This document shows positions 1 to 6,582 of a stretch of 64,000 nucleotides of DNA, in pieces. This DNA is from Chryseobacterium angstadtii. GTDB lineage: Bacteria; Bacteroidota; Bacteroidia; Flavobacteriales; Weeksellaceae. The stretch is taken from assembly GCF_001045465.1 (NCBI RefSeq), contig NZ_LFND01000003.1, positions 248,001-312,000 on the forward strand. The letters are read 5' to 3'. Numbering within the stretch: the first letter of the stretch is position 1; the number at the start of each line of letters is the position of its first letter. Below the pieces are notes generated by a model. That model was not told the origin of the DNA. It saw only the letters and a list, made by a program, of their open reading frames with translations, and did no database searches. A program made the translations under genes and the position numbers.

Positions 1-2
1 AT

Positions 3-194
3 TTTACTGGATGGGCAGATACAAAAATTAATTTTGAATATTACGATTATGGTTATTTTGAGAATACAATTAAAAATAAAACAGAAATAGCTAAAACTGT
101 TTTCTATGTAAGTGCTGTTTACAAAAATAATATAATTGAAGAGATAGAAATAAATGATTTTCTTATCAATAAAGAAGGAAAATTCGGTCATTAA
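3..194 (+). CDS. C-terminal end of an unidentified protein (truncated by window edge)
   Basis: Only the last 63 codons are present, in the third frame, ending with TAA at 192-194. The translation is rich in Asn, Ile, Lys, Tyr and acidic residues (for example YYDYGYFENT and NNIIEEIEIN) and the other two frames are closed by stops, so it looks like real coding sequence. No family is recognisable from this piece. The stretch is strongly AT-rich, like the remnant just after it, which may mean a decayed or acquired patch at the left edge. Confidence 0.5.
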   Translation, partial: FTGWADTKINFEYYDYGYFENTIKNKTEIAKTVFYVSAVYKNNIIEEIEINDFLINKEGKFGH

Positions 195-291
195 ATATGA
201 TTAGTGAACTCGGATTTTCTTATTTAGTTTTTGAACTAGATAACTTAAAATTGAATAAAAAAATATTAAAGTAAAATAATAATCTACAATA

Positions 292-351
292 ATGTCAAAC
301 TTAGAAGGATTAGGTTTACAAAACTTTAGGACTTTCGCTAAGACGGAGTGA
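292..351 (+). pseudogene. N-terminal remnant of an AAA/RecF-like ATPase
   Basis: A short reading frame of 19 codons starts with ATG at 292 and stops at TGA 349-351. Its peptide, MSNLEGLGLQNFRTFAKTE, strongly resembles the first strand of AAA-family ATPases of the RecF/OLD type (pattern GLxLxNFRxF), which precedes the Walker A loop in intact genes. Nothing after the stop continues the family, so I read it as a 5' stump left by deletion. This rests on motif memory only; a chance match remains possible. Confidence 0.4.
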
Positions 352-401
352 GTATTTAAATACAATTCCAGTTGGTGGGATATTAAAAAAATTATTAACT
401 G

Positions 402-770
402 ATGTACGAAAGAAAAATAGAAAAAGAATATAGCTGTGGGATAGAAATTACTAGCGAGATTATCGGTGGAAAATGGAAACCTACATTGATAAATTTGATC
501 CATAGCGGTATTATCAGACCCAGCGACCTGCAACGCGCTATGCCGGCCGCATCAAGACGTGCCCTTAATATCCAGCTGAATGAATTGCAGGAGCATGGCA
601 TCATTGAAAAAAAAATATATCCTGTTTTACCTCCGAAGGTAGAATATACACTAACAGATTTCGGTAACTGCCTGCTTCCGATAACACTTGCCATGGAGGA
701 ATGGGGAAATAAGTACAGTGATCATTTCAAAAAACTTCTTGAACTAAAGAAAGGAACGGACCATAAATAG
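402..770 (+). CDS. HxlR-family transcriptional regulator
   Basis: A 122-residue winged-helix DNA-binding protein of the HxlR (MarR-like) type. The family signature is clear: an N-terminal Cys (C12, in EYSCGIE), the helix-turn-helix beginning IIGGKWKPTLI, the recognition part RPSDLQRAMPAASRRALNIQL, and the wing P-KVEYTLTDFG. The length is usual for the family. HxlR proteins often respond to reactive electrophiles or quinones through the N-terminal Cys and control an adjacent oxidoreductase gene. Here the next operon on the same strand (tautomerase plus SDR) is separated by 379 bp with its own promoter, so it is the likely target. The regulatory link is inference. Confidence 0.85.
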   Translation: MYERKIEKEYSCGIEITSEIIGGKWKPTLINLIHSGIIRPSDLQRAMPAASRRALNIQLNELQEHGIIEKKIYPVLPPKVEYTLTDFGNCLLPITLAMEEWGNKYSDHFKKLLELKKGTDHK

Positions 771-1149
771 CCTCGCTATAGGGAAAAATTTTGCCGTATC
801 TGAATCGTTATGCCGTTATTGTGACAGCTTTTTTTTGATGCTAACTTTGCAACAAAGAAAATGAGTTATGATTAATTTATGCATACGGGATAATTCACCC
901 ATTGATAATTACTCCTATACAACATAGGAAAACAATTAAGATTTTATTCCACCTGGGAAAGTTGCAAATCTGAGAACTTCCTACTCAATAATCAGACACA
1001 GTATCGTTAAATAAAAACGCATCAACAGTGCATTGCACAAAATGGGTGTGTGGGATCGGTATGTTTAAAAATGGATATCGGATCCCCGAAAAAGTACTGT
1101 AGATCCTGCAACATGCAACAAAATATACTAACATAAAAACAACATAGTT
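771..1149 (+). other. Intergenic region with promoter and long leader before the tautomerase gene
   Basis: This 379-bp gap has no credible coding frame. It contains the TTG-N20-TAACTTTG promoter at 819-849, after which about 290 nt of leader precede the start at 1150. I saw no strong hairpin with a T-tract. Operator sites for the neighbouring HxlR protein would be expected here, but I could not pick one by eye. Confidence 0.5.
819..849 (+). promoter_or_regulatory. Flavobacterial promoter for the tautomerase-SDR operon
   Basis: A -33 TTG at 819-821 is followed after 20 nt by TAACTTTG at 842-849, an exact fit to the TTG-N17-23-TAnnTTTG consensus of Bacteroidota primary sigma factors. Transcription should begin near 856. 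The next gene downstream on this strand starts at 1150. Confidence 0.6.
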
Positions 1150-1368
1150 ATGCCAGTCATAAAAATTGAACTTACACGAGAAGGGGTTACCCGGGAACAG
1201 AAACAGATCCTTATAAAAGGGGTAACCGATTTAATAACAGAGACATTGAACAAAGATCCTCATCACACCCATGTCATCATTCAGGAAGTTGAACTTGATA
1301 ACTGGGGCTATGCCGGAGAACAGGGTTCAGTGATAAGAGAAAAGGCTTTAAAGCAAAATAACAAATAA
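1150..1368 (+). CDS. 4-oxalocrotonate tautomerase family protein
   Basis: A 72-residue protein of the small tautomerase superfamily. The hallmark is Pro2 (MPVIKIEL), which becomes the N-terminal catalytic proline after Met removal. The REGVTREQKQILIKGVTD helix and the V-I-I-QEVELDNWGYAG segment also fit the family. Such enzymes interconvert keto and enol forms of 2-oxo acids or act on related unsaturated compounds, working as oligomers in the cytoplasm. It is 18 bp upstream of an SDR gene and so co-transcribed. With the HxlR regulator it forms a typical small detoxification or catabolic cassette; the substrate cannot be told. Confidence 0.85.
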   Translation: MPVIKIELTREGVTREQKQILIKGVTDLITETLNKDPHHTHVIIQEVELDNWGYAGEQGSVIREKALKQNNK

Positions 1369-1386
1369 AATTAAATTTTTAAAATA

Positions 1387-2121
1387 ATGAAAAAACAGAC
1401 AATTGTAGTTACTGGTGCCGCATCAGGAATAGGGAAGGGAATAGCAAAATATTTTTTAGACAAAGGTGATAACGTAGTGATTAATTCATTGTCATTAGAG
1501 GCACTTGAAGAAACTTTTAATGAACTGGGAGCAGGTGATAACCTTGCGATGGTCGCGGGCGATGTAAGTGATAAACAAACCGGAGAGCAACTTTTGAAAG
1601 CCGCAATTGAAAAATTTGGCTCTGTGGATGTACTGATCAACAATGCAGGTATTTTTGACAGCAGACCATTTTTAGAAGTAGATGAAGACTATCTGAACAA
1701 GTTTTTGAACACAAATTTCAAAGGAACCTATTTCACTACGCAGGCGATTATTCCTCAAATGCTTGATCAAAAGGATGGTGTTGTCATCAATATCGGGACA
1801 CCTCTCGTTACTCACGGTTTTGGAGGATTGCCTGCTACAGCGGCTATTTCAAGTAAAGGTGCAATTCATGCGCTAACGGTTCAGTTGGCGGCAGAATTTG
1901 GAAAACAGAACATTCGTATCAACACCATAGCGCCGGGAATTATACGTACACCGATGCATGGTGATAATGCAGATCAGAGCGCTGGTTTACACTTACTGAA
2001 CAGAGTAGGAGAAATTGATGACATTGCAGAAATGGTGTATACTGTTGCAAAAAGCAATTTTATTACCGGTTCAATAATTAATGTTGATGGGGGTAAAGGT
2101 GCCGGACGTAACCTGAGCTAA
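1387..2121 (+). CDS. SDR-family oxidoreductase lacking the catalytic Tyr
   Basis: A 244-residue classical short-chain dehydrogenase fold. The cofactor loop TGAASGIG lies near residues 10-17, the NNAG motif near 87-90, and the conserved PG after the active site is present (APGIIRTPM). The YxxxK motif, however, reads A-I-S-S-K: Lys157 is kept but residue 153, where the general-acid Tyr belongs, is Ala, and the usual Ser position is not obvious either. The protein may use another residue, bind cofactor without normal reductase chemistry, or belong to an atypical subfamily. It is the second gene of the tautomerase operon; a hairpin terminator follows. Confidence 0.8.
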   Translation: MKKQTIVVTGAASGIGKGIAKYFLDKGDNVVINSLSLEALEETFNELGAGDNLAMVAGDVSDKQTGEQLLKAAIEKFGSVDVLINNAGIFDSRPFLEVDEDYLNKFLNTNFKGTYFTTQAIIPQMLDQKDGVVINIGTPLVTHGFGGLPATAAISSKGAIHALTVQLAAEFGKQNIRINTIAPGIIRTPMHGDNADQSAGLHLLNRVGEIDDIAEMVYTVAKSNFITGSIINVDGGKGAGRNLS

Positions 2122-2197
2122 ATTTGTTCGTTGAATACTCTTGGTGTTCTAAAATTTACAGTATATTAAGGCAATAACAATAGCTTAATACGGAAAG

Positions 2198-2233
2198 ACC
2201 GATATCTTATCTATAAGTAGGATGTCGGTTTTT
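2198..2233 (+). terminator. Rho-independent terminator after the SDR gene
   Basis: ACCGATATC (2198-2206) pairs with GATGTCGGT (2221-2229) with one G-U pair and is followed directly by a T-run. It lies between the SDR gene and the convergent DUF1826-like gene. Confidence 0.65.
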
Positions 2234-2276
2234 CTGTGTAGATACAGTTTGATTGACATTGACAATCCAATCACCC

Positions 2277-2975
2277 TCAACAAATCAAAAGCAGCCTGTA
2301 CTCACCATCATTTTCTACGGGAGCCCGGTGAACACACGGTAAAACTTTTTGTTCAGGATGATCTACTGATATTTTCCAAAGATGTCCCAGTCCTAAATTG
2401 ACAGGTTGGGCATTGGGGTTAGGCTGATAATGCAGATCAAAATAATATTCCTCCAAAAAAGCTTCAAATTCCGCTTCGGGACCATCGTGTAATTCTTTAA
2501 GCTTTTCTCTGATTTCAGGGATTAAAACTTTTTGCGTAGCCTGGTCATTAGGAAGAATCTCACTGGGAGCTCCGTAATAGGTACATAAAAAAGTTTGGGT
2601 GCCAATTGGTGAGCGGTCTACATGATAAGAATAGACATCGGTTGAAATAAAATCGAACTCCTCATCCCGGTCATAATTTTTGAGTAAATTCAGAGAGGGC
2701 AATGCTCCGAAATCCGTTAATAACTGTAAATCATTTAAAATAATTTCCCTTGCAGCATTCCCGTTTTCTGATAACTGAAGAGATAAAAGATCTTCAGGAT
2801 ACACTTCTGTTACATTTTCCTTTAACTGAAGTTGGTTTACAATTTCCTTAAAGTCTCCCGCCAGCTTCCTGTCCCAGCAGATAGCATTGATGGTTCCCTT
2901 AAATTGGGTATTCACAAGTTCAGAAAAAGAAGAAACCACTTCAATTTGATGGTTGCTGGAAAATGTATCGTTCAT
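2277..2975 (-). CDS. DUF1826-like protein
   Basis: A 232-residue soluble protein without signal peptide or membrane segment. The central part (DVYSYHVDRSPIGTQTFLCTYYGAPSE, read in two pieces as DVYSYHVDRSP and TFLCTYYGAPSE) resembles the conserved core of the DUF1826 family, in which a His-containing strand is followed by LLCTY-G-G-E. The C-terminus (GLGHLWKIS, CVHRAPV) also fits as I recall it. DUF1826 proteins have no established biochemical role, although the arrangement of His and Arg residues has suggested a metal or oxygenase-like fold. It is a single-gene unit on the minus strand with its own putative -7 element at 3012-3019. Confidence 0.6.
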   Translation of the reverse strand: MNDTFSSNHQIEVVSSFSELVNTQFKGTINAICWDRKLAGDFKEIVNQLQLKENVTEVYPEDLLSLQLSENGNAAREIILNDLQLLTDFGALPSLNLLKNYDRDEEFDFISTDVYSYHVDRSPIGTQTFLCTYYGAPSEILPNDQATQKVLIPEIREKLKELHDGPEAEFEAFLEEYYFDLHYQPNPNAQPVNLGLGHLWKISVDHPEQKVLPCVHRAPVENDGEYRLLLIC

Positions 2976-3011
2976 ATTTTGGAATAACGGATTGAATCAC
3001 TTAATTCTTTG

Positions 3012-3019
3012 CAAAAATA
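3012..3019 (-). promoter_or_regulatory. -7 element for the DUF1826-like gene
   Basis: Read on the minus strand this is TATTTTTG, an exact TAnnTTTG match, about 37 nt upstream of the start codon at 2975. The nearest TTG lies only 12 nt further up, shorter than the usual spacing, so the -33 part is uncertain. Confidence 0.4.
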
Positions 3020-3068
3020 GGGAATAGGTTACAAGATGATACTAAGATTACATTTGTTTTTATCAGTC

Positions 3069-3260
3069 AACCTGAACTCGGGATAAAGCTTTCTGAATGA
3101 AAAGCTATACAAAAAGCTTTAATATGATGATTTTTCATACAAGTGAATGAACCTATCTAATTAATACTCAATTTTGTATTACGTTAATAAACGAAGTGGC
3201 TCTGTTTATCTTAAAAAACACTCAAAAAGAAAAAACTTTGTTTTGCTTTGCGATAAATAA
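3069..3260 (+). repeat. Composite dispersed repeat, copy A
   Basis: Two motifs lie about 105 bp apart: AACCTGAACTCGGGATAA at 3069-3086, and a second block from AACGAAGTG (about 3189) to CTTTGCGATAAATA (ending about 3259). The same two motifs in the same order and nearly the same spacing occur at 51405-51590. The first motif also occurs inverted at 38923-38942. This looks like a small non-coding intergenic repeat family, partly decayed. Confidence 0.5.
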
Positions 3261-3535
3261 TAGCGTTTTAATAATCAGTAGTTTAATGCTATTCCTTATT
3301 CCGAAATCAGATTAAGTTATGATTAATGTATTTGTTTTGTACACTTTGGTTATTAATAAAGTAATATTTATAAATCAGAGCTCTTCAATTTTGCAGCAAT
3401 AGCCTTCGAATAAAAGCTTCAGACGATGCTTAAAACGCTGTTTCTCCATAAGATCACTCACTACACTCATTTGTAGTATTTGCTTTATACATGGTCTTTT
3501 TCTGTGAAAAATGTAAACAACATCTATCTAATTTT

Positions 3536-3543
3536 TATATTTG
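3536..3543 (+). promoter_or_regulatory. -7 element for the AraC-type regulator
   Basis: TATATTTG matches the flavobacterial -7 consensus exactly and would start transcription near 3550, about 90 nt before the start codon at 3641. No TTG lies at the correct -33 distance. Confidence 0.4.
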
Positions 3544-3640
3544 CAGAGGTTCTGCTTCGAATAATAGTTGCCGTCATAATTTCGGGAACTTTATGAAAAA
3601 AAGAAAAAAATAATTGCGAGACACAAAAAAAGAATAAAGA

Positions 3641-4783
3641 ATGGATAAAAGTAATGTATTAATTATCGTGACGGTAATTTCCCTCTTCGTTTCATTATTT
3701 CTGGCACTTTTTCTGGTTACCGTTAAAACCAAATACAAGACCAGCAATTCTCTTTTTGCCCTGTTCCTGATTATAATATCAATGGATATTTGTGAACCTT
3801 TAATAAGCTCACTGTTCGACCGCCCTTCCAATCTGGGAATGCTTAGAAATACATGTGCTTTTTTACAAATTCCCGTTTTTTACCTCTATGTTTTATCAGT
3901 TTGCTATTCAGATTTCAGAGTGAAACCCATACATCTGCTACATCTGCTGCCATTTTTAATAGCGAATGTAGTTTTACTGCCCCATTTTTATATGGTGGAT
4001 ATTGCTTCTAAAATTAATTTTATCATAAACCGTCAGAGTTCATTGGAATTGAAATTCAACCATATTCTGATCCATATTCAAATAATCACCTATATAATTG
4101 CCGTTTTTATGATACTGAAAAAAACAAAAAAATTATATCTTGAGAATTATGCTGGTACCAGTATCAATTCCTATCGATGGCTGCTCCAGTTTACGGTTGT
4201 ACTGGCTGTTTTGTATTTAATTGCCCTTTTTAAAAACATTTTTAAATTTTCAGATTATCCATACATTTCAGACTGGATAAAGATTGGACTTATTGTGTTC
4301 CAGCTGTTTATGGTTTGCTGGTATTTATTCAAAGCATTGAATAATCCCGGTTTATTCAGAAGTGTTGATTCAAAGCTGCAACTCGTTTCAGATATTGTTT
4401 TGGAAGAAAAAAAGAACAACCCTCAAACCACTGAGAACGAAGAAGAATTTAATGCTGAGGTGATGAAATTGAAGAAATATATGACGGAAGAAAAGCCATT
4501 TTTGAATCCATCTTTAACCATTCAGGATGTTTCAAACGGGACCGAAATTCCTGTTCGAGAGCTCTCTGTTTTAATCAACCATAAATTGGGACAACACTTC
4601 TACGACTTTATTAATTCCTATCGGATAGAAAATGCAATGGATATTTTAAAAGATGCAACCAAGAATAAACTAACGGTCCTTGAAATTCTGTACGAAGTAG
4701 GTTTTAATTCAAAATCTTCCTTTAATACGGCTTTTAAAAAACATACAGGAGCGACTCCGACTTTTTACCGTAAAAGTCTGTAA
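3641..4783 (+). CDS. Membrane-anchored AraC-family transcriptional regulator
   Basis: A 380-residue protein with an N-terminal membrane domain and a C-terminal AraC/XylS DNA-binding domain. About six or seven hydrophobic segments occupy residues 1-235 (the first is VLIIVTVISLFVSLFLALF). The last 100 residues hold two helix-turn-helix motifs, including VSNGTEIPVRELSVLINHKL and EVGFNSKSSFNTAFKKHTG, ending ATPTFYRK as is usual. This architecture is common in Flavobacteriia and suggests direct sensing of a membrane or envelope signal. The next gene on the strand, a lipoprotein serine hydrolase 154 bp away, is the natural candidate target. The signal is unknown. Confidence 0.88.
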   Translation: MDKSNVLIIVTVISLFVSLFLALFLVTVKTKYKTSNSLFALFLIIISMDICEPLISSLFDRPSNLGMLRNTCAFLQIPVFYLYVLSVCYSDFRVKPIHLLHLLPFLIANVVLLPHFYMVDIASKINFIINRQSSLELKFNHILIHIQIITYIIAVFMILKKTKKLYLENYAGTSINSYRWLLQFTVVLAVLYLIALFKNIFKFSDYPYISDWIKIGLIVFQLFMVCWYLFKALNNPGLFRSVDSKLQLVSDIVLEEKKNNPQTTENEEEFNAEVMKLKKYMTEEKPFLNPSLTIQDVSNGTEIPVRELSVLINHKLGQHFYDFINSYRIENAMDILKDATKNKLTVLEILYEVGFNSKSSFNTAFKKHTGATPTFYRKSL

Positions 4784-4937
4784 TTTAGTATTTTGTAATT
4801 ATTCGAACTGGTTTTTGAAAGGATTCGTACTCATTTTTTTAAATAAATAAGATCGACTATTTTTACTCGGTCGCCTGGCTTGGATTTCTCACGGATATTT
4901 GTATCGAAATATTTTTTTAACATTAAAAAACGATACC

Positions 4938-6407
4938 ATGAAAAGCATTATTTATGTACTGGTTCTTATAGGAATAATGTCATCCTGCCAGACAAGTAAC
5001 AAGGGGTCAATTGCAAAAAAAGACTACAGCTTTCTTACAGACAGCTTACATATTGATCAGCAATTAGGAAAATATAAACTTCCGGGATTCAGTCTCGTTG
5101 TTTTTGAAAACTATAAAATTGTATATTCCAACCAGTTCGGACTGAAATCCACCAATTCTAAAGAAAAAATAGATGAAAGCACCGCTTTTTCCACGGCATC
5201 TATTTCAAAACCGATTACAGCACTTCTTTGCCATATCCTTGAAGAAAAAGGACTGATCAATTTAGATGAGCCCATAGACAAGTCTCTGAAACGATGGCAT
5301 TTGCCAAAAAGTAAGTTTACTGAAAATCACAGTCCTACGTGGAGACAGTTTCTCAATCACACTGCAGGGACCACCCAGGATGGATTTGCAGACCATTATG
5401 AGGGAGAAACAATCCCAACTCTGAAACAAAGTCTTTTAGGACAGATTCCGAGATATAATAAAGAAATCGAATTTCTTTTCACGCCGGGAACAGATTGGCA
5501 ATATAGCGGAGGAGGCTATACTATTGTTCAGATGGCTTTGGAAGATACTTTAAACAAACCTATTGCACAACTGGCCAACGAATACATTTTCTCTCCGCTT
5601 GGCCTGAAAAATACGAGCATGATACAGCCCAATGAAAGGGGGTTTTTCAGCGACGTTGCTTCTGTGCATGATAAAGAGGGGAAAGTGATTAAAACCGGGC
5701 TGCCGATTACACCACAAGTGGGAGCATCAGGAATGTGGTCTACACCAACTGATTTGGCTAAACTTTCCATTGAGATACAAAATGCTCTGCGTAATAAAAA
5801 TAACAAAGTGATTTCTCATCAGGTAGCAAAAAAGGTAACGGGAGTAACCGCTTTAAAACATGCAGTCGGAGGCTGGGGATATGGCTGGCAGAAGTCTTTT
5901 GGCTACAACAATTATGACTGGTTTTCGTGCAACGGTTCCAATACCGGAGTGGGAGGCAGCGTTTTTGCCACAATGAAAGATGGGAACGGTTTTGTGATTC
6001 TTGCCAATGGAGAAAAGCCAAATCGTATCCCTGTAATAACCGAAGCTCAGAGAAAGATTCTGAAAATAATGAACTGGAACGGCAAAGAATCTGATGAAAA
6101 GAGTCAGGAAATGCCTTTAGCCTTAAAAGAAAAATTAATCGGAACATATGACGATTTCCTTTATGGATTAGGAATGGAAACCAAAATTGTGGAAAGGGAT
6201 AATCGCCTGTATGTTGAATCCGAGTTATTAAGTCATTTTAAAGGTAAAAACGACAACGAATTAGTCTATCTGAAAGATGGGTGGTTTAGAATTACAGATT
6301 ATCCCAACTTGTTGAAATTCGATTTCAGCAATGGAAAACCAAACTCTGTTATCCTGAAAAGAGACCACCTGACGGCCGAAGCATCAATGGTACAAAAAGT
6401 AAAATAA
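4938..6407 (+). CDS. Lipoprotein serine hydrolase (class C beta-lactamase-like)
   Basis: I choose the ATG at 4938 because it gives a proper lipoprotein signal (MKSIIYVLVLIGIMSSC, with Cys as lipid site). The next in-frame start upstream (4899) would place 13 polar residues before it. The mature protein of about 470 residues has the penicillin-binding/beta-lactamase fold: S88-I-S-K91 is the SxxK nucleophile motif, YSGGGYT is the YxN-like motif, and GSNTGVGGS lies in the KTG region. Residues beyond about 385 form an extra C-terminal domain as in many bacterial serine hydrolases. Probable role: a periplasmic or surface esterase/peptidase acting on D-amino-acid peptides or small esters. A terminator follows. 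Confidence 0.85.
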   Translation: MKSIIYVLVLIGIMSSCQTSNKGSIAKKDYSFLTDSLHIDQQLGKYKLPGFSLVVFENYKIVYSNQFGLKSTNSKEKIDESTAFSTASISKPITALLCHILEEKGLINLDEPIDKSLKRWHLPKSKFTENHSPTWRQFLNHTAGTTQDGFADHYEGETIPTLKQSLLGQIPRYNKEIEFLFTPGTDWQYSGGGYTIVQMALEDTLNKPIAQLANEYIFSPLGLKNTSMIQPNERGFFSDVASVHDKEGKVIKTGLPITPQVGASGMWSTPTDLAKLSIEIQNALRNKNNKVISHQVAKKVTGVTALKHAVGGWGYGWQKSFGYNNYDWFSCNGSNTGVGGSVFATMKDGNGFVILANGEKPNRIPVITEAQRKILKIMNWNGKESDEKSQEMPLALKEKLIGTYDDFLYGLGMETKIVERDNRLYVESELLSHFKGKNDNELVYLKDGWFRITDYPNLLKFDFSNGKPNSVILKRDHLTAEASMVQKVK

Positions 6408-6461
6408 TCATTATCAATTTATTTATTAATTCCAAACTTTAAATTTTAGAATAAAATACAG

Positions 6462-6490
6462 TCACCTGATCCCCATCAGGTGATTTTTTC
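6462..6490 (+). terminator. Rho-independent terminator after the serine hydrolase
   Basis: A perfect 9-bp stem, TCACCTGAT (6462-6470) with ATCAGGTGA (6475-6483), has a CCCC loop and is followed by TTTTTTC. Confidence 0.85.
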
Positions 6491-6506
6491 TTTGAGAATA
6501 ATTATA

Positions 6507-6540
6507 TTGTAAGGAAATCTATTAAATTTGATCTGCTCGT
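6507..6540 (+). promoter_or_regulatory. Promoter for the glycoside hydrolase gene
   Basis: TTG at 6507-6509, a 23-nt spacer, then TAAATTTG at 6533-6540 fit the flavobacterial consensus. Transcription would start near 6547, about 36 nt before the start codon at 6583. Confidence 0.55.
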
Positions 6541-6582
6541 TTATTTTGCTTCCGGCATTATCATTTTAATACCCAGTGACTC

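Larger units (their letters stand above)
2976..3640 (+). other. 665-bp intergenic region with divergent promoters and a repeat copy
   Basis: The gap lies between two divergent genes. It contains a leftward -7 box (3012-3019), a copy of a composite dispersed repeat (3069-3260) and a rightward -7 box (3536-3543). No coding frame with a recognisable product was seen; the rest is AT-rich. Confidence 0.5.
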
